From Kutzneria sp. 744 (GTDB lineage: Bacteria > Actinomycetota > Actinomycetes > Mycobacteriales > Pseudonocardiaceae), in assembly GCF_000568255.1 (NCBI RefSeq), contig NZ_KK037166.1, forward strand, positions 3,860,836 through 3,924,835: a stretch of 64,000 bases of DNA, in the 5' to 3' direction. A model generated the notes under the pieces. That model was not told the origin of the DNA. It worked only from the letters and a program-made list of their open reading frames with translations, and did not search any database. Both the position numbers and the translations under genes were made by a program. Below, piece after piece: positions 47,050 through 55,409 of this stretch (positions are counted from its first letter, which is position 1; every line of letters starts with the position of its first letter).

Positions 47050-47595
47050 TCAGAGGTAAAGCAGCGCGTTGACGGCAGCGGTGGCCAGCGCCGCGCCGCC
47101 GCGTTCGCCGCGGTTGGTCAGCGCCGGCACGCCGAGCTCGCGGACCGCCCGCTTCGCCTCGACTGCGCCGACGAAGCCGGCCGGCAACGCGATCACCAAT
47201 GCCGGCCGAATCTCACCGGCCCGACAACTCGCGACCAGTTCGGTGACGATCGACACGTCCTGCCCGATGGCCCACACCGCGCCAACCGGAGCTTTTCGTA
47301 CGAACTCCTCAACTCCGCCGGCCGTCTCGGCGACGACCATCGCCGGTCGGCTGGTGATGCCGACGGCCACCATCCGGACGTCGGTGACCACCGGTGCGCC
47401 GTCGGCCAGCGCTTGCCGGCCAGCGGCCAGCGCCTGTTCGTCGACCAGCAGGTCACCGGCCCAGGTGGGGTCGGCGGTGGTGTGCACGAGACGTTCGACG
47501 ACCGCTCGCGACAGCGGCCCCAGCCCCCCGGTGTCGACGCGCCGACGGAGGATTTCGTACGACTCCGACTCGATCGGATGAGGCACTCGCGGCAC
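47050..47595 (-). CDS. cobH: Precorrin-8X methylmutase
   Basis: I chose the GTG at 47595, with GAGGGGAA 9 bases upstream, giving 181 residues. CobH moves a methyl group from C-11 to C-12 of the corrin ring, making hydrogenobyrinate. Landmarks are PHPIESESYEILRRRV, the catalytic His in RLVHTTADP, DVRMVAVGI, and ALVIALPAGFVGAVEAKRAV with TNRGERGGAALA. It is divergent from the cobMJA operon across the riboswitch, on the opposite strand, so the riboswitch does not control it. Confidence 0.92.
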   Translation of the reverse strand: MPRVPHPIESESYEILRRRVDTGGLGPLSRAVVERLVHTTADPTWAGDLLVDEQALAAGRQALADGAPVVTDVRMVAVGITSRPAMVVAETAGGVEEFVRKAPVGAVWAIGQDVSIVTELVASCRAGEIRPALVIALPAGFVGAVEAKRAVRELGVPALTNRGERGGAALATAAVNALLYL

Positions 47596-47675
47596 GACTG
47601 GGCTTCCCCTCGGCTGGACTGTTTCACACCGTAGTCGGCGGTGTCGGCCCACCCACGCGTCAGTTAACCTGCTCC

Positions 47676-47828
47676 GCGAGCGTGGTTACGGGAAGCCGGT
47701 GCGAATCCGGCGCGGTCCCGCCACTGTGACCGGGAAGTCGTCCCGCAGAGCAACAGCCACTGGGCGCGTGCGCCTGGGAAGGCGCGGCGACGGCGGTGAT
47801 CCGGGAGCCAGGAGACCGGCCACGCGAC
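47676..47828 (+). ncRNA. Cobalamin riboswitch
   Basis: The aptamer closes by P1, GCGTGG (47680-47685) with CCACGC (47820-47825). Conserved blocks are GGGAAGCCGGTGCGAATCC (from 47690), GGTCCCGCCACTGTGACCGGG and the B12 box AGCCAGGAGACC (47806-47817). The upstream CTCCG (47672-47676) can pair with CGGAG of the ribosome site at 47843-47847, which would hide it; I cannot decide whether control is at initiation of translation or by termination, though no T-rich terminator is seen. It reads towards cobM and should shut off the cobalamin/cobalt operon when B12 is plentiful. Confidence 0.92.
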
Positions 47829-47853
47829 TGACACGCGTCGCACGGAGGATGTG

Positions 47854-47895
47854 ATGGCTGGCATCGCGCTGCGCCTCGGGCGGTTCCCGCGGTGA
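47854..47895 (+). CDS. 13-residue leader ORF between the riboswitch and cobM
   Basis: A GGAGG at 47844-47848 stands 5 bases before the ATG at 47854. The reading frame MAGIALRLGRFPR ends at TGA 47893-47895, which overlaps the GTG start of cobM (47892-47894). cobM itself has no such site upstream, so it probably depends on ribosomes finishing this leader. A GTG at 47851 could serve in its place. Too short to prove by composition; position and coupling are the evidence. Confidence 0.55.
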   Translation: MAGIALRLGRFPR

Positions 47896-48728
47896 TCCCC
47901 CCCGGACTGATCTCATTCGTCGGCGCCGGCCCCGGCGCGGCCGACCTGATGACCTTCCGCGGCGCCGACCGGCTGGCCAGGGCCGACGTCGTGGTGTGGG
48001 CGTCGTCGCTGGTGCCGGCCGAGGTGCTGGAGCACGCCAATCCGGCAGCCGAGCGGCACGACTCCGCCGGCATGACGCTGGAGGACGTGCTCGAGGTCTA
48101 CGCAAGCCACCCCGACGCGGCCATCGTCCGGCTGCATTCCGGCGACCCGACCGTGTACGGGGCGATCGGCGAGCAGATCGACTGGTGTCGGCGGACCGGT
48201 CGGCCGTACGAGATCGTGCCGGGCGTCGGTTCTCTCGGCGCCGTCGCGGCGGCCGTTGGATGTGAACTGACTTCACCGACGATTTCACAGTCGATCGTGT
48301 TAACACGCCTGGCCGGTGGTCGGACGGCCGCGTCGATGCCCGACGGCGAGACGGTCGCCTCGTTCGCGTCGCACCGCACGACGATGGCCGTCTACCTCTC
48401 CGCGCAGCGTCCCGAGCAGTTGCAGGCCGAGCTGCTCGCCGACGGGAACGGCTACTCCGCCGACACGCCGGCGGTCGTCGTCGCGAAGGCGACATGGCCG
48501 GACGAGCGCATCGTCACCACCACCGTCGGCGAACTCGCCGCCGATCTGCGGGCGTCCGGGATCCGGACCGCCGCGCTGGTGCTCGTCGGCGAAGCGCTCC
48601 GCGCCGACCGCGAGGTCCAGCGCACCAGGTTGTACGACCCGGCCTATTCGCACGGTTGTCGGCGGCGGTCGGCCGAGGGCACCACGGAGGGCCGGCCGAT
48701 TCCGGTGGAGAAGCGGAGGCTGCCATGA
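47892..48728 (+). CDS. cobM: Precorrin-4 C11-methyltransferase
   Basis: The 278-residue protein starts with ISFVGAGPGAADLMTFRGADRLARADVVVWA, the CobM form of the SAM-dependent tetrapyrrole methylase fold, and has the family segments LHSGDPTVYGAIGEQ and YEIVPGVGSLGAVAAAVG with LTSPTISQSIVLTR. It methylates C-11 of precorrin-4. GTG start at 47892 overlaps the stop of the leader ORF. Its stop overlaps the cobJ start (ATGA). The C-terminus of about 25 residues after DPAYSH is basic and not conserved. Confidence 0.95.
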   Translation: MIPPGLISFVGAGPGAADLMTFRGADRLARADVVVWASSLVPAEVLEHANPAAERHDSAGMTLEDVLEVYASHPDAAIVRLHSGDPTVYGAIGEQIDWCRRTGRPYEIVPGVGSLGAVAAAVGCELTSPTISQSIVLTRLAGGRTAASMPDGETVASFASHRTTMAVYLSAQRPEQLQAELLADGNGYSADTPAVVVAKATWPDERIVTTTVGELAADLRASGIRTAALVLVGEALRADREVQRTRLYDPAYSHGCRRRSAEGTTEGRPIPVEKRRLP

Positions 48729-49492
48729 CCGGCGTGCTCACCATCGTCGGTCTCGGACCGGGCGACGCACGACACCGCACACCGGCCGTGACCGAGGCGA
48801 TCGCCGACGCCGAGGCCGTCTACGGCTACTCCGCCTATATAGACGCCTGCGACGACATCCTTCGCCCGGAGCAGGTCGTCGTCCGCGGGCAGATGACCGA
48901 GGAGAAGCTCCGCGCCGAGCAGGCCGTCGAGGCCGCGGCCGGCGGCCGGCGGGTGGTGCTCGTGTCGTCGGGCGACGCCGGTGTGTACGGCATGGCGACG
49001 TTGGCGTTGAGCAATGCGTACGAAATCGGGGAAACCGCACGACCCGAGGTCCGCGTGCTGCCCGGCGTCACCGCGGCGCTCGCGGCCTCGGCACTGGTCG
49101 GCGCCCCGCTCGCGCACGACTTCGCCTGCCTGACGCTGTCCGACCTGCTGACTCCTTGGGAGGAAGTGGAGCGCCGGCTGCGGGCCGTCGCCGAGGCGGA
49201 CCTGGCCATCGCGCTCTACAACCCCCGCTCCAAAGGGCGGCCGTGGCAGCTCGACCGCGCCCGCGAAGTTCTGCTCGAACGCCGCGCGCCTACTACTCCG
49301 GTGGCGTTGGTCGCCGACATCGCCCGCGACGGGCAGCGCGTCGAGCTCACCACGCTCGCCGACCTCGACTGCGACAAAGTCGGCATGACCACCACCGTGC
49401 TGATCGGTTCGTCGAGCACCCGGCGGTTCGGCGACTGGCTGGTGACGCCCCGATCGGCGGCCGGGCAGAGTGCTGGGCGGAGTACCGGGTGA
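48725..49492 (+). CDS. cobJ: Precorrin-3B C17-methyltransferase
   Basis: The 255-residue protein begins LTIVGLGPGDARHRTPAVTEAIADAEAVYGYSAYIDA, typical of CobJ/CbiH, and continues VLVSSGDAGVYGMATLAL, VLPGVTAALAASALVGAPLAHDFACLTLSDLLTPWE and ALYNPRSKGRPWQLDRA. It methylates C-17 and contracts the ring. The ATG at 48725 overlaps the cobM stop, and its own stop overlaps the cobA start (GTGA), showing tight translational coupling. Confidence 0.95.
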   Translation: MTGVLTIVGLGPGDARHRTPAVTEAIADAEAVYGYSAYIDACDDILRPEQVVVRGQMTEEKLRAEQAVEAAAGGRRVVLVSSGDAGVYGMATLALSNAYEIGETARPEVRVLPGVTAALAASALVGAPLAHDFACLTLSDLLTPWEEVERRLRAVAEADLAIALYNPRSKGRPWQLDRAREVLLERRAPTTPVALVADIARDGQRVELTTLADLDCDKVGMTTTVLIGSSSTRRFGDWLVTPRSAAGQSAGRSTG

Positions 49493-50235
49493 CCGTGCAC
49501 CTCGTGGGCGCCGGCCCCGGTGATCCCGGTCTACTCACCTGCCGTGCGGCCGAACTTCTCAAGTCCGCCGAAGTTGTCGTCTACGACCGTCCGTCGATGG
49601 TCGACATCGTCGACATCGCGAATTCCGCCGAAGTTGTGCATTGCGTCGGCAAAGCAGGAAGTCGTCCGGCATGGCCCCAGGCCGACGTGAACGAGCTTCT
49701 CGTCGAACTCGGGCGGGCCGGCCGTGAGGTGGTCCGGCTGAAGGCCGGCGACGCCTTTGTCGTCTCGCGCGGCGGCGAGGAGGCCGTCGCACTGGCCGCC
49801 GCCGGTGTGCCGTTCGACATCGTGCCGGGCATCTCGGCGGCCATCGCCGCCCCGGCGCTCGCCGGCATTCCGGTGATGGTCCGGCAGGTCGCCACCACCC
49901 TGACCGTCGTCGCCGGCAACGACGACCCCGAGTACCGCCAGCACATCGACTGGGGCGCCATCGCCCGTGTCGGCGGCACGATCGTCGTTCTCACCGGTCG
50001 GTCCGCGCTGCGGGACATCGCCGCCCAGCTGATGGCCGGCGGCCTGCCCGCCGACACTCCCGTCGCGGCCATCAGCGCCGCGAGCCGTCCGCACCAGCGC
50101 ACCGAGCTCGGCACCCTCGCCGCGCTGCCCAACCCGCGGCTTCGCCCGCCGGTGACCTTCGTGATCGGCGAGGTGGCCGCGCTCGACCTGTTGGCGATCA
50201 ACGGACCGGTGGAGGGATCCGATGCACATTCCTGA
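49489..50235 (+). CDS. cobA: Uroporphyrinogen-III C-methyltransferase
   Basis: The GTG at 49489 gives 248 residues. The sequence VHLVGAGPGDPGLLTCRAAELLKSAEVVVYDR and VGKAGSRPAWPQADVNELLVELGRAGREVVRLKAGDAFVVSRGGEE marks the SUMT enzyme that methylates C-2 and C-7 to give precorrin-2, with the loop PVMVRQVATTLTVVAGNDDP. No CysG dehydrogenase/chelatase domain is fused. The stop overlaps the start of cbiM by 14 bp, linking ring methylation to cobalt uptake in one transcript. Confidence 0.94.
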   Translation: MTVHLVGAGPGDPGLLTCRAAELLKSAEVVVYDRPSMVDIVDIANSAEVVHCVGKAGSRPAWPQADVNELLVELGRAGREVVRLKAGDAFVVSRGGEEAVALAAAGVPFDIVPGISAAIAAPALAGIPVMVRQVATTLTVVAGNDDPEYRQHIDWGAIARVGGTIVVLTGRSALRDIAAQLMAGGLPADTPVAAISAASRPHQRTELGTLAALPNPRLRPPVTFVIGEVAALDLLAINGPVEGSDAHS

Positions 50236-50883
50236 CGGGTTCGTGAACGCGCCGGTCTCCATCGCGGGCGGGGTGGTGGCGGTGGCGGGGCTGGCACTGT
50301 GCAGCCGGAACCTGGGGCCGTCGCTGCGGGACCGGGACATCCCCCTCGCGGGGCTGGCGGCGGCGTTCTTCCTGGTGCTGGAGGCGCCGATCTTCCCGAT
50401 CGGGGTGGGCACGGGCGGTCACCTGCTGGGCGGGACGCTGGCGGTGGCGCTGCTGGGACCCTGGCTGGGGCCGGTGGTGATCTCGGGTGGTCCTGGTGGT
50501 GCAGGCTGTTCGCCGGCGACGGAGGCGTGACGGCGCTGGGGGTGAACGCGGTGAACATGGCGTTGATCCCGGCGGTGGTGGGCTATCCGCTGATCCTGGG
50601 CCTGCGGAAGGTGCTGCCGAAGACGAAGCTCTGGGTGGCGATCGCCTGTGGGCTGGCGGGCTTCGTGTCGGTCACCGCGGGCTCCGTCCTGTACAGCCTG
50701 GAGTATGCGGTGGGCGGCGCGACGGCGGTGCCGCCGGTGACGGTGGCGGTGACGACGATCGGCACCTACACGGTGATCGCGGTGTTCGAGGGCCTGGTGA
50801 CGGGCCTGATCGTGGCGGCGCTGCTGCGGCTGAGGCCGGATCTGGTGCGGGTGGGCCGGCATCTGACACGGGCGAGCGCATGA
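50222..50883 (+). pseudogene. cbiM: Cobalt ECF transporter S component, frameshifted
   Basis: CbiM binds cobalt through its N-terminal Met-His loop, and this copy begins correctly with MHIPDGFVNAP. The frame runs to about residue 88 (WLGPVVIS) and then reads off and stops at 50530. The C-terminal half (VTALGVNAVNMALIPAVVGYPL onward) is in another frame to 50883. The expected VVLVVQA segment appears if one G is removed at 50485-50487, and the next frame change is explained by a 2-base loss near 50503-50507. Either the gene is broken or the assembly has an error here. Downstream cbiQ and cbiO remain intact. Confidence 0.85.
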
Positions 50884-50956
50884 GCGAGCTTGCGAGCGAA
50901 TCATTCAACGCAGTGCGTCCGCGAACGCGGACACCGAGCGCTAGCGAGGTGCCGCA
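50884..50956. other. Spacer with GCGAGC-rich repeat between cbiM and cbiQ
   Basis: The spacer holds GAGCGAGCTTGCGAGCGAAT, in which GCGAGC occurs on both sides of an inverted AGCTT-like centre, and then CCGAGCGCTAGCGAGG. It is open in the downstream frame (SELASESFNAV) but has no protein character. It looks like a small dispersed element that could carry the cbiQ ribosome region; I recall similar spacers in related actinomycetes but cannot check this here. Confidence 0.4.
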
Positions 50957-51733
50957 GTGAGCGGAGCCGCCCACAATCCGGGCGCGGACCTGCTGATCCC
51001 GGCGGACACGCCGCTGCACCGGGCGGCGCCGCAGTGCAAGGTGGCGGCGACGGCGCTGTGCATCCTGCTGGTGGCCTGCACGCCGCGGGACACGTACTGG
51101 CCGTACCTCGGCTACGTCCTCGCGCTGGCCGTGGTGACGTATATCGCCCAGATCCCGGCGACGATGTTGCTGCGGCGGCTGGTCGTGGAGATCCCGTTCG
51201 TGTTCTTCGTGGTGCTGCTGCCGTTCCTCGCGACCGGCCCGAAAATCCACGTCCTGGGCGTTCCGCTGGCGATCGCGGGCCTGCAGTCCGGGGCGTCGAT
51301 CGTGTTGAAGGCCAGCTTCGGCCTGCTGGCCACGGGTGTGCTGGCGGCGACCACGCCGCTGCCGGAGGTGATCACGGGCCTGGAGCGGCTCCGGGTGCCG
51401 AAGATCTTCACCGCGGTGGCGTCGTTCATGATCCGGTACGCCGAGGTGCTGAACTCGGAGCTCAACCGCCTGCGCACGGCCCGGGCCTGCCGCGGCGCGG
51501 ATCCGCGATGGCTGTGGCAGGCCAGGGACACGGCCCTGTGTGTGGGCGCGTTGTTCGTCCGCGCCTTCGAACGGGGCGAGCGGGTCTATCTCGCCATGGC
51601 GTCCCGCGGCTACGAGGGATCGCTGCCGGCGACGCTGACCGGGGAGCCGGCCAAGCGCGGGACCTGGGCGGCGGCGCTGACCGTCCCGACGATCTTTGCC
51701 GCGTTGACGGCGACAGCGTGGGCGACGGCATGA
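50957..51733 (+). CDS. cbiQ: Cobalt ECF transporter T component
   Basis: The 258-residue protein is the membrane-embedded coupling subunit of the cobalt energy-coupling-factor importer. It has about five to six membrane segments and the two coupling Ala-Arg-Gly-like helices ARACRGADPR and AMASRGYEG that contact the ATPase. The start HRAAPQCKVAATALCILLVACTP is typical. GTG start at 50957; the stop overlaps the start of the CbiX-CbiO gene (ATGA). Confidence 0.93.
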   Translation: MSGAAHNPGADLLIPADTPLHRAAPQCKVAATALCILLVACTPRDTYWPYLGYVLALAVVTYIAQIPATMLLRRLVVEIPFVFFVVLLPFLATGPKIHVLGVPLAIAGLQSGASIVLKASFGLLATGVLAATTPLPEVITGLERLRVPKIFTAVASFMIRYAEVLNSELNRLRTARACRGADPRWLWQARDTALCVGALFVRAFERGERVYLAMASRGYEGSLPATLTGEPAKRGTWAAALTVPTIFAALTATAWATA

Positions 51734-53424
51734 CCGCGCCGGCGATGGTGCTGCTTGGCCACGGCAGCCGTGACGCGGACGGCGTCGACGAGTACTGGGC
51801 GCTGGCGGAGGCGGTGAAGGCCAGCGCGCCGGATCTCCGGATCGGCTGCGGTTTCGTCGAACTGGCCGAACCGGGCGTGGACGAGGCCATCGACCGCCTG
51901 GTCGCGGACGGCGCCCACGAGATCGTGGTGGTGCCGCTGGTCCTGCTGGCCGCCGGACACCTCAAGAACGACGGTCCGGCGTCGATGGCCCGTGCCCGCC
52001 AACGACACCCGTCCGTCCACTTCAGACTGGCCCGGGACCTGGGCATCGAGCCGACGATCCTGTCGATCGCCGAGGAACGGATCCGCGACGCCGCGGGCGA
52101 CGCGGATCCGGAGAAGCTCGGCGTCGCGCTGATCGGGCGCGGCTCGTCGGACCCCGATGCCTGCTCCGACCTGTGGAAGGTCGGCCGGCTGCTGGCCGAC
52201 AAGCGGGGTCTCGGCACGATCGAGCCCGGCTTCGTGTCCGTCGCCCGCCCGAACGTCGCCGAGGCGATGGAACGCTGCCGCCTGCTCGGCGCGACCACCA
52301 TCGTGGTCAGCCCTTTCTTCCTGTTCACGGGCATGCTGGTGCCGCGAATCCACCAGCAGGCCGGCGAATGGGCGGCCGAGCACCCGGAGATCACGGTCCG
52401 CGGCGGCGGCCACCTCGGCCCCGATCCACGGCTGGCGCGAATCGTCCTGGAGCGCTATCGCGAGGCGCTGCACGGGGACGTCCGGATGAACTGCGACCTG
52501 TGCACGTACCGGGTCCAGCTGCCGGGCTACGAGGACAAGGTCGGGCTGCCGATTTCCCTTACTCCGCACGGCGACGAGCCGGCCCGCGGCAAGCGGAAGG
52601 CCCGCCGGGCGATCCGCACCCCGTCCCCCGCGCCGACGGTCGAGGTCCGCCGTGGCCGGTTCATGCCCTCCACCACGGCCTCGAACGAGCAGGCCGCGAT
52701 CGAGATCCGCGGCGTCAGCTTCGACTACCCCGACGGCACGTCCGCTTTGTCCACTGTGGACCTGACCATCTATCGCGGCGAACGGGTCGCGCTGCTCGGA
52801 CCGAACGGCGCCGGCAAGACGAGCCTGGTGCTGCAACTCAACGGCGTCCTCACGCCGTCGGCGGGCGAGGTCCTGATCAGCGGCACCGCCGTCGGCCCGA
52901 AGACGCTCAAGGACGTCCGCCGCAAGGTCGGCGTCGTCTTCCAGGATCCCGACGACCAGCTGTTCACCCCGACCGTCGGCCGGGACGTCGCATTCGGGCC
53001 GGCCCATCTCGGCCTGAAGGGCGACGAGCTCAAGGAGCGCGTGACCGAGGCACTGTCCTATGTGGGCCTTGCCGATCTCGCCGATCGCCCACCGCACCGG
53101 CTTTCCCTCGGCCAGCGCCGCCGCGCGGCGGTCGCGACCGTGCTGGCCATGCACCCCGAGGTCCTCGTGCTCGACGAGCCATCGTCCAATCTGGACCCGG
53201 CGGCCCGGCGCGAGTTCGCGGATCTGGTGAAACGACTGGGCATGACCACACTGTTGGTCACCCACGACCTGCCGTACGCGCTGGAACTGTGCCACCGCGC
53301 CGTGGTGTTGGACCACGGCCAGGTCGTCGCGGACGGCCCGATCCGGGAGATCCTCGCCGATTCCGGCTTCATGAGCGCGCACCGGCTGGAGCTGCCGGCC
53401 GGCTTCAATCCCTTGGGAGGCTGA
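51730..53424 (+). CDS. CbiX-type cobaltochelatase fused to CbiO-type ABC ATPase
   Basis: One uninterrupted frame of 564 residues joins two genes. Residues 1-275 are a sirohydrochlorin cobaltochelatase (MVLLGHGSRDADG and LLAAGHLKND give the metal histidines, repeated in the second half by IGRGSSDPDA and VSPFFLFTGMLVPRI, ending NCDLCTYRVQLPG). Residues about 320-564 are the cobalt transporter ATPase: Walker A GPNGAGKTS, Q-loop VFQDPDDQLFTPTVGRDVAFGP, signature LSLGQRRRAAVA, Walker B VLVLDEPSSNLD, switch His in THDLPYA. The 45-residue linker is basic and Pro/Ala-rich. An ATG at 52663 in the linker could start a separate CbiO but has no clear ribosome site. Confidence 0.9.
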   Translation: MTAPAMVLLGHGSRDADGVDEYWALAEAVKASAPDLRIGCGFVELAEPGVDEAIDRLVADGAHEIVVVPLVLLAAGHLKNDGPASMARARQRHPSVHFRLARDLGIEPTILSIAEERIRDAAGDADPEKLGVALIGRGSSDPDACSDLWKVGRLLADKRGLGTIEPGFVSVARPNVAEAMERCRLLGATTIVVSPFFLFTGMLVPRIHQQAGEWAAEHPEITVRGGGHLGPDPRLARIVLERYREALHGDVRMNCDLCTYRVQLPGYEDKVGLPISLTPHGDEPARGKRKARRAIRTPSPAPTVEVRRGRFMPSTTASNEQAAIEIRGVSFDYPDGTSALSTVDLTIYRGERVALLGPNGAGKTSLVLQLNGVLTPSAGEVLISGTAVGPKTLKDVRRKVGVVFQDPDDQLFTPTVGRDVAFGPAHLGLKGDELKERVTEALSYVGLADLADRPPHRLSLGQRRRAAVATVLAMHPEVLVLDEPSSNLDPAARREFADLVKRLGMTTLLVTHDLPYALELCHRAVVLDHGQVVADGPIREILADSGFMSAHRLELPAGFNPLGG

Positions 53425-53428
53425 CGAA

Positions 53429-54511
53429 GTGGCCCGCCTTGCCGCCCTGGTCGCCGTGCTGCTGCTGGCGCTGGCCGCGCCCGCGTCCGCCCACGACGCC
53501 GACGCGCACACGCCGCCGGACCGCGTCGGAGACCTGCGCAGCGCCCTGATCCAGTCTAGCCAGGAACTGCCGTCGGGCGTGCAGTTCCAGGTGTTGCAGA
53601 ACGGCGAAGCCCTGTGGCTGCGCAATTCCACTCGAACGGATGTCGTCGTTCTCGACCCGGACGGCGCGCAGCGCTACCAGATCGGCCCCGAGGGCGCGGC
53701 GGTCAACGCCGCCCTCCCGGCCGAGCCGACGCCGTCGGGCGACATCAGCGAGGACCCGGAGAAGCCGACCGGCGACGCGGCCAAGGCCCCGCGCTGGCAA
53801 CGCATCTCCGCCGATCCGGCGGTGCAGTGGCACGATCACTACGCGCACTGGGGTGACGCAACACTTCCGTCGCAGGTTGTGTCCGATCCGGGCCACGAGC
53901 ACCTGATCCGGGCCTGGCGGGTCGATCTCGTCTCGGACGGCAGGACCTACCAGGTGCGCGGCGAGCTGCGCTGGATCCCGGGACCGTCGCCCGCACCGTG
54001 GATCCTGGTCACGGTGTCATTGGCGATCGCCGCCTCGCTTTTGGGCCTTGTCCGCCGCAGCCAGCGGCCGCTGGCAGTCGCGACGGCCGTGCTGGTGCTG
54101 GCCGCCGCCACCCACGGAATTGCCACAATTCTTGGTCGGCAGGCCGAGAATCAGTGGACTGTCCTTTCGCACGAGTACCTGCCGGTCGTGCTCGCCTGGT
54201 TGATCGGGGCGGCGGCGGTGGCCCTGCTGGCGGCCGATCGGAGCACCGGACGATGGTTCGCGGCGCTGGCCGCGGTGGGCTTGGGCGCCCTCGCCTTTCT
54301 CCAGGATCTGCCGGTGTGGTGGAGCTCGACCAGCATCGTGGCGCTGCCCGTCGAACTGGACCGCGCGCTGGTGTCGATCACAGCGGGTGTCGCCGTGGGC
54401 GTGGTGATCACGGTGCTTCGGACACCGAACATCACCCGATCGGACGCTGTAACGGCAACGCAGGGAGACGACCCTGCCCGTGTGGACGGGGATTCACCTC
54501 AAGGCAGGTAG
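53429..54511 (+). CDS. Membrane protein with exported His-rich domain, last gene of cobalt operon
   Basis: The 360-residue protein has a signal peptide (LAALVAVLLLALAAPASA) followed by HDADAH, an extracytoplasmic domain to about residue 185 with the motif QWHDHYAHWGDATLP and RAWRVDLVSDGRTYQVRGELRWIPGP, then about five membrane segments and a hydrophilic tail. It resembles a conserved actinobacterial membrane family with a WHDHxxHW motif. The clustered histidines suggest metal binding. It starts 4 bp after the CbiX-CbiO stop, so a part in cobalt uptake or delivery, perhaps replacing the missing CbiN, is a fair guess. Confidence 0.8.
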   Translation: MARLAALVAVLLLALAAPASAHDADAHTPPDRVGDLRSALIQSSQELPSGVQFQVLQNGEALWLRNSTRTDVVVLDPDGAQRYQIGPEGAAVNAALPAEPTPSGDISEDPEKPTGDAAKAPRWQRISADPAVQWHDHYAHWGDATLPSQVVSDPGHEHLIRAWRVDLVSDGRTYQVRGELRWIPGPSPAPWILVTVSLAIAASLLGLVRRSQRPLAVATAVLVLAAATHGIATILGRQAENQWTVLSHEYLPVVLAWLIGAAAVALLAADRSTGRWFAALAAVGLGALAFLQDLPVWWSSTSIVALPVELDRALVSITAGVAVGVVITVLRTPNITRSDAVTATQGDDPARVDGDSPQGR

Positions 54512-54601
54512 ACGTCCCGGCCCCGATCACTACACTCCCGAGGGCTACCACCGAAACGCCAGGGTGCGCGCCGTTCGCAGCACCGGACCACGAGGTGCGC
54601 C

Positions 54602-55408
54602 GTGCTTGACCACACGAGCTGGGCTCACACCTACATCGATCTGGACACGCCCAACGCGGCCCGGATCTACGACTACCTTCTCGGCGGGGCCACCAACTCC
54701 GAGGCCGACCGCGAGCTGGCGCGCCAGGTCATCAAGGCGATGCCCGAGGTGCAGTACCTGACGAGGGCCAATCGCGCGTTCCTGCGCCGCGCCGTACGCC
54801 ATCTGGTCGATCTGGGTGTCCACCAGTTCATCGACATCGGCTCCGGCATCCCGACCGTCGGCAACGTGCACGAGGTGGCGCAGGCGCGCGACCCGCGCTG
54901 CCGCGTCGTCTACGTCGACCGCGAGCCGACGGCAGTCGTCCACAGTGAACTCCTGTTGCAGGACAACGAGTTCGCCGCCGTCGTGCAGGAGGACTTCCGC
55001 CGGCCGGGCGCCGTCCTGTCGTCACCGGAAGTGCAGCGCCTGATCGACTTCGACCAGCCGGTGGGCCTGCTGCTGTTCGCGCTGCTGCACCACATCCCCG
55101 ACGAGGACGAGCCGGCCGAGCTGATGTCGGTGTACCGCGAGGCGCTGCCCGAGGGCAGCTATGTGGCGCTGTCGCACCCCACCCACGAATCCGTCACCGA
55201 CCACATCCTCACCGTCTACGACCTGTACGCCGCCAACCAGACGCCGATCACGCTGCGCGGCCTGGCCGACGTCGCCACACTGGTCGACGGTTTCGAACCA
55301 CTGGAGCCGGGCATCGTGTACGTGCCACGCTGGCGACCGGAGTTCCCCGAGGACGCCGACCATGACGAGGAGGCCGCCATGTACGGCGTGGTGGCGAGGA
55401 AGTGCTGA
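54602..55408 (+). CDS. SAM-dependent methyltransferase, Methyltransf_19 (DUF574) family, copy 1
   Basis: The 268-residue protein has the family start NAARIYDYLLGGATNSEADRELARQVI, the segment VQYLTRANRAFLRRAVRHLVDLGVHQFIDIGSGIPTVGNVHEVAQ with the SAM loop IGSGIP, VVYVDREP and PVGLLLFALLHHIPDED. The family is abundant in actinomycetes and its substrates are unknown. GTG start. The second copy follows after 1 bp, so they are co-translated. Confidence 0.9.
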   Translation: MLDHTSWAHTYIDLDTPNAARIYDYLLGGATNSEADRELARQVIKAMPEVQYLTRANRAFLRRAVRHLVDLGVHQFIDIGSGIPTVGNVHEVAQARDPRCRVVYVDREPTAVVHSELLLQDNEFAAVVQEDFRRPGAVLSSPEVQRLIDFDQPVGLLLFALLHHIPDEDEPAELMSVYREALPEGSYVALSHPTHESVTDHILTVYDLYAANQTPITLRGLADVATLVDGFEPLEPGIVYVPRWRPEFPEDADHDEEAAMYGVVARKC

Positions 55409-55409
55409 C

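Noticed and set aside
47598..47652. Longer N-terminus for cobH from an upstream start
   Set aside because: The extra residues are basic and unlike the family; the GTG at 47595 has a good ribosome site and starts the conserved sequence.
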